Source of the DNA: Candidatus Bathyarchaeota archaeon
GTDB lineage: Archaea; Thermoproteota; Bathyarchaeia; 40CM-2-53-6
Assembly: GCA_005888755.1 (NCBI GenBank)
Contig: VBBQ01000025.1
Location: forward strand, 26,256-90,255
DNA length: 64,000 nt
Direction: 5' to 3'
The translations under genes and the position numbers were made by a program. The notes beneath the pieces were generated by a model, which saw only the letters and a program-made list of their open reading frames with translations, did not search any database and had not been told where the DNA came from. This document shows positions 26,076-34,363 of this stretch, in pieces. Every line of letters begins with the position of its first letter. Within the stretch, counting starts at the first letter, position 1.

Positions 26076-26663
26076 CTATTCTAGTTTCTCACTTATCTCC
26101 ATAGCGTCTTTGGTAGTGTCCGAGAATTCTAGGAGAGTTTCAATTGTCCGGCTCTTAAAGAGACCCTTGTTTCTGACATATTCTAGATAGTCTTGCATTT
26201 GATCCTTGAATATGCCCACGTTGTCTGCGACGATGACGCTGCCCTTGTGAAGATTTTTCTCGACTGCTTTCAGATAGGCTAGATATTCTGTCTTCTCAGC
26301 GTCCAAGAAGACGAGATCGAAGGTTCCCGAAAGCTTCCTCAATTCTGCTGTTCCATCTCCTTCTATCATCTTGATCCTCTCTTCCATGTTTGCCCGCTTG
26401 ATGTTCTTCGTGGTTATGCGCACATGTTCCGGGCTCTTCTCGACCGATATGATCTCGACTCCAGGGTGCGAGTTCTTGGCCATAAGTACGGCAGAATAAC
26501 CATAGAGAGCTCCGACCTCCAGAATTCGTTTCGGCCGAGTCTTCTTCACGATTTCCGCAAGAATCTTTCCCTTGACGGGGCCGATAGATGGGATGAACGA
26601 ACGTTGTCCAATCGCCTCGATTTCTTTGAGGACAGCGTCCGCGGGGTCCAACTGCTTCTTCAA
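26076..26663 (-). CDS. SAM-dependent O-methyltransferase (COMT-like)
   Basis: A 195-residue class I methyltransferase. Motif I is RILEVGALYGYSAVLMAKNS, the acidic ribose-binding residue follows in EIISVEKSPEH, and the metal/catalytic segment FDLVFLDAEKTEYLAYLKAV is that of cation-dependent catechol-O-methyltransferase-type enzymes, followed by VIVADNVG. It may methylate small hydroxylated compounds. The start is TTG at 26663. Confidence 0.87.
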   Translation of the reverse strand: MKKQLDPADAVLKEIEAIGQRSFIPSIGPVKGKILAEIVKKTRPKRILEVGALYGYSAVLMAKNSHPGVEIISVEKSPEHVRITTKNIKRANMEERIKMIEGDGTAELRKLSGTFDLVFLDAEKTEYLAYLKAVEKNLHKGSVIVADNVGIFKDQMQDYLEYVRNKGLFKSRTIETLLEFSDTTKDAMEISEKLE

Positions 26664-26758
26664 TGCCTAAACTCTCCTACCAAATTGGCAAGCTATACTC
26701 TACGAAAACACACCAAGGTCTCGCCCTTAAATGGGCTTCTCGTTAGGCTCTCTTTCCT

Positions 26759-27223
26759 TCAGAGAAACAGTTCTTTGTAACCAGAGTGCCCGGTTTCCAT
26801 GTGGTGTTCGTCAAGCTCGAACTTCTTACCGGGAGAGCTACGAAAATCGCACTCAGCGCATTCGAAGATGTGAAGTAGCTGGCCTTCTACATTCTGCCTA
26901 CTCCCACCTTGAGAGCTTTTCTCGGCTGTTTTTGACTGGCGTTTCCGAACTTCCTCTAGCTTCTTGACCGCCTCAGGTCCACCGATTTCTTCTATCATCT
27001 GAAGCAAGAGTTTCCGTTCTACTATCTTGTCGTGCACCGTAGCTGTAGATGTGAATTTGTCGAAAGCTGACTTACCGGGAGCGGAATCACCTGGATGCTC
27101 GATCTCGAACATCTCTTGCTCTACCTCTAGAATTTCCCGTATGAAGAGGTCCACCTCTCGTTCCTTCGCTTTCTCTTCAATCAGCTTCGCGATTTCGTCT
27201 TTGTCGAGGCGGGCCTTGGTCAT
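26759..27223 (-). CDS. Coiled-coil protein with C-terminal C2H2 zinc finger
   Basis: A 154-residue protein. The first 110 residues are highly charged and helical, probably coiled-coil. The end carries one zinc finger: FECAECDFRSSPGKKFELDE followed by HHMETGH. C2H2 fingers in archaea often bind nucleic acid or mediate contacts. Function unknown. Confidence 0.65.
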   Translation of the reverse strand: MTKARLDKDEIAKLIEEKAKEREVDLFIREILEVEQEMFEIEHPGDSAPGKSAFDKFTSTATVHDKIVERKLLLQMIEEIGGPEAVKKLEEVRKRQSKTAEKSSQGGSRQNVEGQLLHIFECAECDFRSSPGKKFELDEHHMETGHSGYKELFL

Positions 27224-27960
27224 AGCCCCGTCCTTAGACGAATCGGGGACTTCAACATTCAGTAACCCCTCTGCTTTATGAGAGAGAACTCATGCTCCGA
27301 ACCCAGGTTGCGAAAGAGCAGGCTCGAGTCTCCCCGACATGCCTTCGTTAACTACCAGTTTGTGGTTACGACCTTTGCTGCGGCAGTAGCGACCATTATC
27401 ATAGGTTTGTTCGGTGCCTTGGACAAACCTACACCGAATCTCGCGTCTCAGAGTCTTATTGCTATAGCTGCTTTTTCTTGCAGGGGCTTCTATTGTAATG
27501 ACTTCGACATGAGACAAGCGCTGAAGGGGGTTCCCGAGATGGCGAACAAACTCGCGGTCATTTTGTAGGCGCTGCGTGAAATACTACTGCGAGAAGCACC
27601 ACCACGAGCATAGGGAAGGGAAGTTTGACGGTTAGGGAGACTAATGGAACCCTTCAGCCAGTCAAGTACCGGTCTCTCGGGGCAAATCGATACAACAACC
27701 GAAGAGGTGTACTACCGCCTGCGGATAACTCTAGGTTTGTGATGATTGCTAGAAGAATTGCTATAATCTGATGTTTTGTGTGAAGGGAAAACGACCTGAA
27801 AAGACCTCTTTCCCCGCCTTTCCTATGTTCAAGCCATTGATTGACAGCCTTGTAAAGTCATATCCGGTGCCTACCTAGTTCTCTAGAGAGACAGTAGCCC
27901 CGGTTCAAATCTAGCGAGTCATAAGGGTCTTCATAGGAAAAGACAGGGGAAACGGCAAGA
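27224..27960. other. 737-nt region without a confident gene
   Basis: A plus frame at 27278-27568 has a short hydrophobic stretch (FVVTTFAAAVATIIIGLFGA) and, after a shift near 27472, a second one (LFLAGASIVMTST). It may be the remains of a two-TM protein. Between 27735 and 27805 there are C/D-box-like signals (reported as a finding). A palindrome TCTCTAGAGA lies near 27883-27892 and a GGTTCAAATC near 27904, but no tRNA folds there. Confidence 0.4.
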
Positions 27961-28359
27961 TTGCAGCTGAGAATGCTCAAGGGCAAGATTCACAGAGCAC
28001 GAGTGACAGGTTCGGATCTCAACTACGAGGGAAGCATCGAGATAGACTCGTCTCTAATGGAAGCGGCTGGCATTCTCCCGTTCGAGAAAGTCGATATCTG
28101 GAGCATTACAACCGGCGAAAGGTTCTCCACCTACGCGCTCCCCGCCGACCCGCGAAGCGGAATAATCGCGCTCAACGGAGCCGCTGCCCGAAAAGTACAG
28201 CCGGGAGACGAGATCATTATCACAGCCTTCGTATCGATGAACGAGAAAGAGGCCGAACAATGGAGTCCGAAGATCGTCTTTGTCGACGAGAAGAACAGGT
28301 TCAAACCTATTACTCATGCTCTCAGAACGCTAGCCCACCCGCGAAAACTAGCCCACTAA
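27961..28359 (+). CDS. panD: Aspartate 1-decarboxylase, bacterial pyruvoyl type
   Basis: A 132-residue protein that decarboxylates aspartate to beta-alanine for pantothenate and CoA. The self-cleavage site is Gly24-Ser25 in NYEGSIEID, in the same register as the E. coli enzyme, and IHRARVTGSDLNYEGS, SGIIALNGAAARKVQPGDEI and PKIVFVDEKN match the family. The start TTG at 27961 gives that register. Archaea often use a PLP-dependent decarboxylase instead, so a bacterial origin is plausible. Confidence 0.93.
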   Translation: MQLRMLKGKIHRARVTGSDLNYEGSIEIDSSLMEAAGILPFEKVDIWSITTGERFSTYALPADPRSGIIALNGAAARKVQPGDEIIITAFVSMNEKEAEQWSPKIVFVDEKNRFKPITHALRTLAHPRKLAH

Positions 28360-28396
28360 GCACGTCGAACAGGCAGCCGGAAAAACTCCCGCTCCG

Positions 28397-29023
28397 TTAA
28401 TCTTGTTTCTGTGCAGACGCTAGGAACATCGGGATCTTCACCGCCTTATCGTCTTGCGTGCTAGAGCAGCAAGAAGACAACGCATCAACATTTACCTTCT
28501 CTAGTCCCATGTCTTTCAACATAGCGGCAATGTCCTCCATTTTGAACCCAAGCCATAGGTCTGCGTGCTCCTTCCGGAGCCATTCGTGGGTATGTTCTTG
28601 GAGGTCGGAGAAGGCGATTCTCCCTCCCGGTTTGAGCACTCTGGACATCTCTGCGACCGCTGCCTTTGGGTGAGGGCAGTGGTGCAATACCATGTTGCCG
28701 ATCACCACATTGACGGACGAACCTAGCAACTGCATACGTTCCACATTTCCAATTCGAAATTCCACTTTTCCTTTCCCCAGTTTCGCAATTGCTTCATCGC
28801 TCATCCCCCTTGAGAAGTCGAGGGCGATGACTTTTCGGGCGATCATCGCAGCTGCTTCCGTCAGAAACCCCGTTCCAGCGCCTACGTCTAGAACGGTGTC
28901 GTCAGGACTGATTCGAGCCGCGTTCAACACAGCGTCCCGTACCTCTTCGCCATAGAAGCTCTTTCTCATCACATCCCATTGAGGAGAGACAAGTTCGAAG
29001 TAATCCCGCACTCTACGCGACAT
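28397..29023 (-). CDS. Class I SAM methyltransferase (UbiE/ArsM-like)
   Basis: A 208-residue methyltransferase: motif I VLDVGAGTGFLTEAAA (residues 45-60), acidic loop ALDFSRGM, GNMVLHHCPHPKAAVAEMSR and RVLKPGGRIAFSDL. A cysteine cluster SSCCSS lies near the C-terminus (residues 184-189), recalling arsenite methyltransferases, but the full ArsM cysteine set was not confirmed. The substrate is unknown. Confidence 0.82.
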   Translation of the reverse strand: MSRRVRDYFELVSPQWDVMRKSFYGEEVRDAVLNAARISPDDTVLDVGAGTGFLTEAAAMIARKVIALDFSRGMSDEAIAKLGKGKVEFRIGNVERMQLLGSSVNVVIGNMVLHHCPHPKAAVAEMSRVLKPGGRIAFSDLQEHTHEWLRKEHADLWLGFKMEDIAAMLKDMGLEKVNVDALSSCCSSTQDDKAVKIPMFLASAQKQD

Positions 29024-29110
29024 GGACGTCTAGACCGTCCAGCTAGAATCAGTTAAAGAATGCGCAAGCGTACATTTGTTTTCCAAGATACGATGTTTGG
29101 CTGATGAAGC

Positions 29111-29800
29111 GTGGTGGTTGAATCTGATTTCTACAGGGTCCGGCTTCGATTCAAACGCCTCTTCGCCGACCCCACAATCTTCGAGGACCAGAAGAACGCC
29201 GTCCGACGGTTTCTCATATCCCCACATCTCCCAAGCAGCCAGGATGCCATCTATCAGATAACAGACTATATTTCGCCCTCTGATAATGTCGGGAAGTCCC
29301 CTGACATTGCCGGGACCGCCAGGTACATTCACCGCGGAAGGGTCATTCGTTCAGAGTACCTAGAAAACGCGAACGTGACATTGGAGTATGCAGATTTCGG
29401 CAGCGGTCTCTCGCCCAGTGATCATCAGAGACTGTGGAAGAGACAGAAGTGGGGACGAATGAACTTCGACCTCGAGGAATTTCACCATGAGCACTTGATG
29501 ATCGAGATACCTGCTGTTGCTGAGCTCTATGAAATGCTGCGCACTAGAGCTGACCCGACTGCGCTTGTAGATGTAGAGCTTCCAGATCTTCCAGACAACT
29601 TTTTCCGCTCAGCAGTCGGCTACTTGGAAACTCGATTGAAACAACTTGCCGAACTGGAACACCTGACGATCGACATCTATGTTGCCCGAGACCTGCTTGC
29701 TGAGGAGAAGGCGGCCTTGGAGAAGAGACTGACTCGTCCGTCGACGCAGTCTACGATCTACATCATGTTGTCGAAAGCCGAAGCAACCGCGCAGCTCTAG
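29111..29800 (+). CDS. Conserved hypothetical protein, unrecognised
   Basis: A 229-residue soluble protein starting at GTG 29111. The first 95 residues look like a beta-rich domain ending in RGRVIRSEYLENANVTLEYA; the C-terminal part is helical and charged, with a strand pair (LTIDIYVARDLLAE and STIYIMLSKA). No family or active-site motif is recognised. Confidence 0.5.
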   Translation: MVVESDFYRVRLRFKRLFADPTIFEDQKNAVRRFLISPHLPSSQDAIYQITDYISPSDNVGKSPDIAGTARYIHRGRVIRSEYLENANVTLEYADFGSGLSPSDHQRLWKRQKWGRMNFDLEEFHHEHLMIEIPAVAELYEMLRTRADPTALVDVELPDLPDNFFRSAVGYLETRLKQLAELEHLTIDIYVARDLLAEEKAALEKRLTRPSTQSTIYIMLSKAEATAQL

Positions 29801-29824
29801 CGTTGTTTGCTCAAGGCAGAAAAT

Positions 29825-30223
29825 CTATGCGACTTGCTTGTAGGATTCGACGAACTCTGGATCGATTACTCCCGAAATAACTTTCTCCGAACCGTCGGGA
29901 AGTATTACCGGCGTACCTGCAGCGTGGTAGGGGAGCTCGAATCTTTCCAGTTTCTCGGGAGATTCGACTTCGAAGAGTTTTCGGCAGGCTCCGTTCTGGT
30001 AATGGAAGCAGTAGATTTTCTCGACACGTCTCTCTCCAAATCCGCCTGCTCTCCCTCCGGCGGCATGGCCTTCTTCAGGAAGTTGGAGAATGTAAACGGA
30101 ATTTTCTCCTTGAAGCGTTTTCAGATCGACCGGGCTTTGGGCGACCAGTATCCGACGGCCTTTCTCGGAAATGAGATGCGAGAGCTCTTCCAGAGGGGTC
30201 ATGCTAACCTGAACCTCTTCCAC
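29825..30223 (-). CDS. Thioredoxin-fold-like protein lacking a CxxC
   Basis: A 132-residue protein. The C-terminal segment HAAGTPVILPDGSEKVISGV has the cis-proline and glycine turn of the glutaredoxin/thioredoxin fold; a single cysteine pair is spaced too far apart to be a redox motif. A plus-strand frame over the same bases is a shadow. Function unknown. Confidence 0.5.
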   Translation of the reverse strand: MEEVQVSMTPLEELSHLISEKGRRILVAQSPVDLKTLQGENSVYILQLPEEGHAAGGRAGGFGERRVEKIYCFHYQNGACRKLFEVESPEKLERFELPYHAAGTPVILPDGSEKVISGVIDPEFVESYKQVA

Positions 30224-30240
30224 ATGTAGAGATAAGCTCT

Positions 30241-30589
30241 GTTAATTTGTCGTCGGGCGTCTCTCTGACGTATTAGTCAGGTTTAAGCCCTTGAATCCCT
30301 TGTGCTGGCTGTTAAGTCTGACTGGCAATACTGTGTTCCATCATGCGAGGTGCTTCGTTTGCTGGAGTTGTTCAGGAGGATGGTTAATGAGTCTCTGCGG
30401 ATAGGTATAGCCAACGATGCATCGTCGCTGAGAGCTCTCGCTACTCTCCTACAACCAGCTCGCCCAGTACGATTCTCCAAGCTACTACAAGCTCTGCGCA
30501 ATATCAGGCGCCGCTGGAATACTAGCGGCTAGGAAGAAGTCTATCCGGAGAGGTTACTCCACTAGGACCCACGAAGAGTTAACAGAATC
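30241..30589 (+). mobile_element. Internally deleted TnpB element (non-autonomous relic)
   Basis: About 350 nt resemble the intact element at 58526-59795. The left 320 nt carry the non-coding left end (TCTCTCTGAC block) and the first ~85 tnpB codons, including LAVKSDWQ, LLELFRRMVNESLRIGIA and, after a frameshift, SYNQLAQYDSPSYYKLCAIS. The last 16 nt (30574-30589) resemble the intact right end (AAGAGTTAGCGGAACC). The middle is missing, so it encodes no nuclease but keeps both ends. Confidence 0.7.
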
Positions 30590-30608
30590 TAGAAGTATCT
30601 ATGCGCGC

Positions 30609-30872
30609 TCAGAGGAAGCTGATCGTCGCGTCCTTTCTGCCGATTCGGACCAGTTTTTCGATCTCTTTGCTGTCTTCCTCGTTGAGTGGGGTGTAGAGCC
30701 GGTTGTCGTTGTCGTTGCCTGAGTATCTGCCGGCTATGAGATATGCGTCCTTGTTCGATTCTTTCAGTACAGTGACACGGTTCAGCGCGTCCCTCGCAGT
30801 GTAGAGATAGAGAGGGCTTGGATCGAACTTCTGAACGTCCTTCTTGGAAAGCTGCTTTTTTTCAATAGGCAC
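30609..30872 (-). CDS. Small hypothetical protein
   Basis: An 87-residue soluble protein with a lysine-rich N-terminus and a mixed alpha/beta core (YLYTARDALNRVTVLKESNK, AYLIAGRYSGNDND). No family is recognised. Confidence 0.45.
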   Translation of the reverse strand: MPIEKKQLSKKDVQKFDPSPLYLYTARDALNRVTVLKESNKDAYLIAGRYSGNDNDNRLYTPLNEEDSKEIEKLVRIGRKDATISFL

Positions 30873-30960
30873 TGATTGAGTCGCCCGCGGCCTACCACGA
30901 CCGTGATCTTAGTTAAGTCTTCACGACAAAGGGTGCCCCCTATATCGAAGCGCTATTGGT

Positions 30961-31281
30961 ATGGCTCAAATGTCGAACGTCGACCCGAGTCGCTCTGATC
31001 GAAAAATGAAAATGCCCATGCTCGTATTGGGAGTGGTAGTACTAGTCGCAGGTCTCGGAACCTGGGGCTACCTTTACTCAATGAACATACACCATACAAT
31101 TCAGCTCGGAGGCTTAGGCCTGGCAGTCTTGGGCGCGATTATCGCTGTTGGAGGCGCTATGAAGACGGTAAGTGTCGGAGCTACCACAGGTGCAGGACAG
31201 TTCGCCTGTGCAAAGTGCGGTGCCAAGTTCGGCTCGGAAGCCGCTCTGAACCAGCAGACCAAAGACAAACACGGAATGTAG
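30961..31281 (+). CDS. Two-TM protein with C-terminal zinc-finger-like motif
   Basis: A 106-residue protein. Two membrane helices (about residues 19-39 and 49-66) are followed by a short cytosolic C2H2-like segment FACAKCGAKFGSEAALNQQT ending in a histidine. It may tether a nucleic-acid or protein contact to the membrane. Function unknown. Confidence 0.6.
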   Translation: MAQMSNVDPSRSDRKMKMPMLVLGVVVLVAGLGTWGYLYSMNIHHTIQLGGLGLAVLGAIIAVGGAMKTVSVGATTGAGQFACAKCGAKFGSEAALNQQTKDKHGM

Positions 31282-31373
31282 CCCACTCAAGCCGCCTCCC
31301 TGCAGAAAAGACGACTTCAGCAAGCTTCTCTCGAATTGTCCCTCATTTTCTTAGGGTTCTAGCATTCAAGAGT

Positions 31374-31853
31374 TCACCGAATTTTGGCTAGGCGTTCCAA
31401 ATCTTCGCCGGTAATCTGCATTACACGCCAGTGCTCTCGGAATCTGGCACCTTGGCGCTGGTATGCTTGGATGGCCAACGCGTTCCAGTCAAGCACTTCC
31501 CATCGTATGCCATAGCAGTCTTCATCGAGCGCGATGCGGGCGAGCTGGATCATGAGCGCTTTGCCGATGCCTCTGCCGCGGAACTCTGGTCGAACGTAGA
31601 GATCTTCAAGGTAGATTCCTGCCTTTCCCTGCCAGGTCGAATAGTGGTGGAAGAAGAAGGCCATTCCCACAGGCACACCGTTCCACTCTGAGATTATCAC
31701 TCGAAACTTGGGATTAGAGGTGAATCCATCGCGACGCAGGTCATCTTCGGTGGCATGGACGGCATTAGGCTCCCGCTCATATTCAGCTAGTTCTCGTATG
31801 AATGAGAGAATGGTAGGTATGTCTTGAGGATCTGCCTTTCGAATATGCAGCAT
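31374..31853 (-). CDS. GNAT acetyltransferase (SSAT/thialysine-type)
   Basis: A 159-residue protein. The acetyl-CoA-binding motif A is LYVRPEFRGRGIGKALMIQL (residues about 86-105). The surrounding STWQGKAGIYLEDLYV and WEVLDWNALAIQAYQRQGA are typical of the spermidine/spermine or thialysine N-acetyltransferase subgroup. It may acetylate polyamines or small amines. Confidence 0.87.
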   Translation of the reverse strand: MLHIRKADPQDIPTILSFIRELAEYEREPNAVHATEDDLRRDGFTSNPKFRVIISEWNGVPVGMAFFFHHYSTWQGKAGIYLEDLYVRPEFRGRGIGKALMIQLARIALDEDCYGIRWEVLDWNALAIQAYQRQGARFREHWRVMQITGEDLERLAKIR

Positions 31854-31987
31854 GGCGATTAGGAGTTGGACTCTAAGATTTCAATCATTTTCTGGAGAAT
31901 GATTTAAGCACCGAGCGGGCAGACCCCTTCATAGCCTCAGCTAGAGTTGGTCAGAGAATCGAAGATTCGAGAAGTTTCAGTCTCTTG

Positions 31988-32290
31988 TTAGACCTTGAGC
32001 TGGCCTGATCTTCGGAGAGATTCAACTTGTCCTTGGGTGTACCTGAACATGATGTCACCGCGCTCTGGTTGGAAGTCCCAAGGAGCGACCAGGACTGTAT
32101 CGCCCATCTTGATCCAGACACGGCGTTTCATTTTTCCCCGAATTCGACACACTCGGGTGACGCCGTCCGCGCATTCGACCAGTACTCTGTCATAGCCCAG
32201 GAGATTCTTGACGGTCCCGTAGAGCTGGCCTGGACCAGGTGTGAGCATCTCGCTGAGGTTGGCCTCGCTGAGGACCTTTCGCTTACCCAT
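31988..32290 (-). CDS. eif1A: Translation initiation factor aIF-1A
   Basis: A 100-residue S1-like OB-fold protein. LTPGPGQLYGTVKNLLGYDR followed by VLVECADGVTRVCRIRGKMK and RVWIKMGDTVLVAPWD are diagnostic of eIF1A/aIF1A, which binds the ribosomal A site and aids start-codon selection. A TATA-like TTTAATATT lies 28-36 nt upstream on the reverse strand, implying a short leader. Confidence 0.97.
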   Translation of the reverse strand: MGKRKVLSEANLSEMLTPGPGQLYGTVKNLLGYDRVLVECADGVTRVCRIRGKMKRRVWIKMGDTVLVAPWDFQPERGDIMFRYTQGQVESLRRSGQLKV

Positions 32291-32359
32291 ACTATCATCC
32301 TGCTAGAGCGTAGCGGTAATATTAAAGGTCAAAATGGAGAATCGTAATCCTAGGACCTC

Positions 32360-32920
32360 CTAGTTTTTCCATTTGACTGAGCAGCCGAAGGGTCTTGTCT
32401 CCTGGACTGAAGGCTTGTGGCCTGCGAGGATCGCGTCCAATGCGTCCCTGAGATCCTTGGTTTTCACCGATTCAGGGTTTCGGTTGTCATCGATTCTACC
32501 CTTGTATCGAAGTCGCCTTTGCTGGTCAAACGCGAAAACGTGCGGCGTACAAATTGCGCCGTATTTCTTGGCGATTTCTTGCGTATCGTCTCTCAAGTAG
32601 GGAAAGTTGAAGCCACGTTCTTTAGCCCTCTTGATCATGTTCGGATAGCTGTCTTCCGGATAGCCGGTGTCGTCGTTACTGTTTATCGCCACTAGGGTGA
32701 CTCCTTTCGCTGAATAATCCTTCTGGATCTGAACCATCCGGTCTTCGTAGGCTTGGACGTAGGGGCAGTGATTGCAGCTGAAGACGACTACCACCGCTTG
32801 CTTGTCTGAGAGGCTCTTCAAGCTGTGAGTCTTGCCATCCACTCCCTTCAATTGAAAATCGACAGCCGACGACCCAAGTGGAAGTCCGACTGATTCAAGG
32901 GTTGTAGGTAACGTAGGCAT
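32360..32920 (-). CDS. Thioredoxin-fold protein of the AhpC/TSA-like family
   Basis: A 186-residue protein. The redox segment VVVFSCNHCPYVQAYEDRMV has a CNHC motif; the cis-proline segment YGAICTPHVFAFDQQRRLRY follows. This is the thioredoxin-family group often found near metal or peroxide stress genes. It probably reduces disulfides or peroxides in the cytosol. Confidence 0.85.
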   Translation of the reverse strand: MPTLPTTLESVGLPLGSSAVDFQLKGVDGKTHSLKSLSDKQAVVVVFSCNHCPYVQAYEDRMVQIQKDYSAKGVTLVAINSNDDTGYPEDSYPNMIKRAKERGFNFPYLRDDTQEIAKKYGAICTPHVFAFDQQRRLRYKGRIDDNRNPESVKTKDLRDALDAILAGHKPSVQETRPFGCSVKWKN

Positions 32921-32986
32921 AGTCGGATTGGAACGAGGAAGGCCTTAGAAACCTTTCCGACTGTGATTCATTGAGGCCCGGCCGAA

Positions 32987-33697
32987 TTGAAAACACAGGC
33001 GATGGTAGGCGTTTCAGGTTTCAGCTATGCTGGGTGGAAAGGAAACTTCTACCCGCAGAACCTGAAGAGTGAAGATTTCCTGTCCTATTACGGTCAACGG
33101 CTCAACAGTGTGGAAATCAACAGTTCCTTCTACGCTCCTCCGAGCGTTTCGATGGTAAAATCGTGGGCTGGCAGGACCGGCGACAATTTCCGGTTCTCTT
33201 TCAAAGCGCCAAGACAGATCACGCATATCCTGAAACTCGGGAAAGGATCGGTTGAAGCGACAGAGAGACTTGGGGTGACATTGAGATCTCTTGGAGAGAA
33301 GAACGGTCCGGTTCTGTTCCAGCTTCCGCCATATTCGAAACAGGACTTGAAGCTGCTGGAAGATTTCCTCGCGAACACTTCCAAAATGCGAGAGAGAGTG
33401 TTCGAGTTCAGACATGAATCTTGGCTGAACGATCTCACATATTCAACTCTAGAGAAACACGACGCCGATTTCTGCATTGCAGAGACCGAGGATATGAAAC
33501 CAGTCTTCAAAGTGACAGGAAAAACGCCGTATTTCAGGCTGCGAAGAGAATCATACGATGAGAAAATGATTGATGACTGGACTGAGCAGATTAGGGAAAC
33601 GAGTCGGGGGAGCGAGTCTGTCTATGTCTATCTGCGCCACGACGAAACTGGAGACAATGCCGCTAGGGCGTTGAAGATTCTAGAATCGTTAGCTTGA
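32987..33697 (+). CDS. DUF72 TIM-barrel protein, paralogue B
   Basis: A 236-residue protein, shorter than paralogue A at 17396-18223. It shares VGVSGFSYAGWKGNFYP, LNSVEINSSFYAPP, FRFSFKAPRQITH and GPVLFQLPPYS. The start is TTG at 32987. Its presence beside redox genes is not diagnostic. Confidence 0.88.
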   Translation: MKTQAMVGVSGFSYAGWKGNFYPQNLKSEDFLSYYGQRLNSVEINSSFYAPPSVSMVKSWAGRTGDNFRFSFKAPRQITHILKLGKGSVEATERLGVTLRSLGEKNGPVLFQLPPYSKQDLKLLEDFLANTSKMRERVFEFRHESWLNDLTYSTLEKHDADFCIAETEDMKPVFKVTGKTPYFRLRRESYDEKMIDDWTEQIRETSRGSESVYVYLRHDETGDNAARALKILESLA

Positions 33698-33744
33698 AAA
33701 GAAAGACTCGTAGTCGCCCCACGCAATCGGCTTGAAAGATTATC

Positions 33745-34221
33745 TTAGGTCGTCTTTGCAGCTGCTTTCTTGAGTTCTTCGTAGTTGGGTTCCTTGGTCG
33801 GGTCGTCGCTGACCCATTTGTAGACAACGACTCCATTGTGATCTAGTATGAAGACGGATCTCTTTGCGACCGTGTATCCTTTGAGGTTGCCGAAGTTTTC
33901 GTGGTAGACATTGTAGAGTTTTACAACTTCTCTGTTGTAGTCAGAGAGGATTGGGAAGTTGAGGTTGTTGTTCTGTGCGAAGGCTTTGTTCGTGAATGGA
34001 TCGTTGACGCTTATTCCCACGACCTGTGCGTTGATCTTGTTCAGCTCTTGCATGTTGTCCCGCAAGGTGCACATTTCACGGGTACATACCGAGGTAAATG
34101 CTCCCGGAAAGAATGCGAGAACTGTCGCACTATTGGGTTTCAGAAACTCGTTAACGCTGCGAGGTTTCCGGTCGGTGTCTGGGAGTGTGAAGGTTGGAGC
34201 TTTTTCGCCCTGGCTGACCAT
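33745..34221 (-). CDS. Peroxiredoxin (PRX5/AhpC-TSA type)
   Basis: A 158-residue peroxiredoxin. The peroxidatic site PGAFTSVCTREMC contains the PxxxTxxC signature, a second cysteine follows 5 residues later, and ILSDYNREVVKLYNVYHE is typical of the PRX5-like subgroup. It reduces peroxides in the cytosol with electrons from thioredoxin-like partners. Confidence 0.93.
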   Translation of the reverse strand: MVSQGEKAPTFTLPDTDRKPRSVNEFLKPNSATVLAFFPGAFTSVCTREMCTLRDNMQELNKINAQVVGISVNDPFTNKAFAQNNNLNFPILSDYNREVVKLYNVYHENFGNLKGYTVAKRSVFILDHNGVVVYKWVSDDPTKEPNYEELKKAAAKTT

Positions 34222-34320
34222 TCTCAGTCGAGTTGGCCAAGTGTTTGTGGACGTTTCTAAACCTTACAATCTGTGACAGGAAGGTTGAGTCCAGAAAGGG
34301 CAAGAGGGGTCTGGTGAGCT

Positions 34321-34360
34321 CTAAAAATAAAGTTGGGGAGCCTAGGAGTGTCTTCTAGGC
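34321..34360 (-). terminator. Hairpin plus T-run terminator (reverse strand)
   Basis: On the reverse strand GCCTAGAA (34353-34360) pairs with TCCTAGGC (34340-34347), then a T-rich tract (34321-34333) follows. It lies just after the stop of the histidine/aspartate-rich protein. Confidence 0.5.
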
Positions 34361-34363
34361 CCA

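Noticed and set aside
27278..27568. 96-codon plus frame as a gene
   Set aside because: Only one hydrophobic stretch is plausible and it breaks after a likely frame change; kept as a remnant in the intergenic note.
27830..27925. tRNA-like T-loop GGTTCAAATC
   Set aside because: No matching T-stem, anticodon stem or acceptor can be formed on either side, even with short introns.
29807..30229. Plus-strand 140-codon frame opposite the thioredoxin-like gene
   Set aside because: The reverse strand has the cis-proline fold pattern; the plus translation has none.
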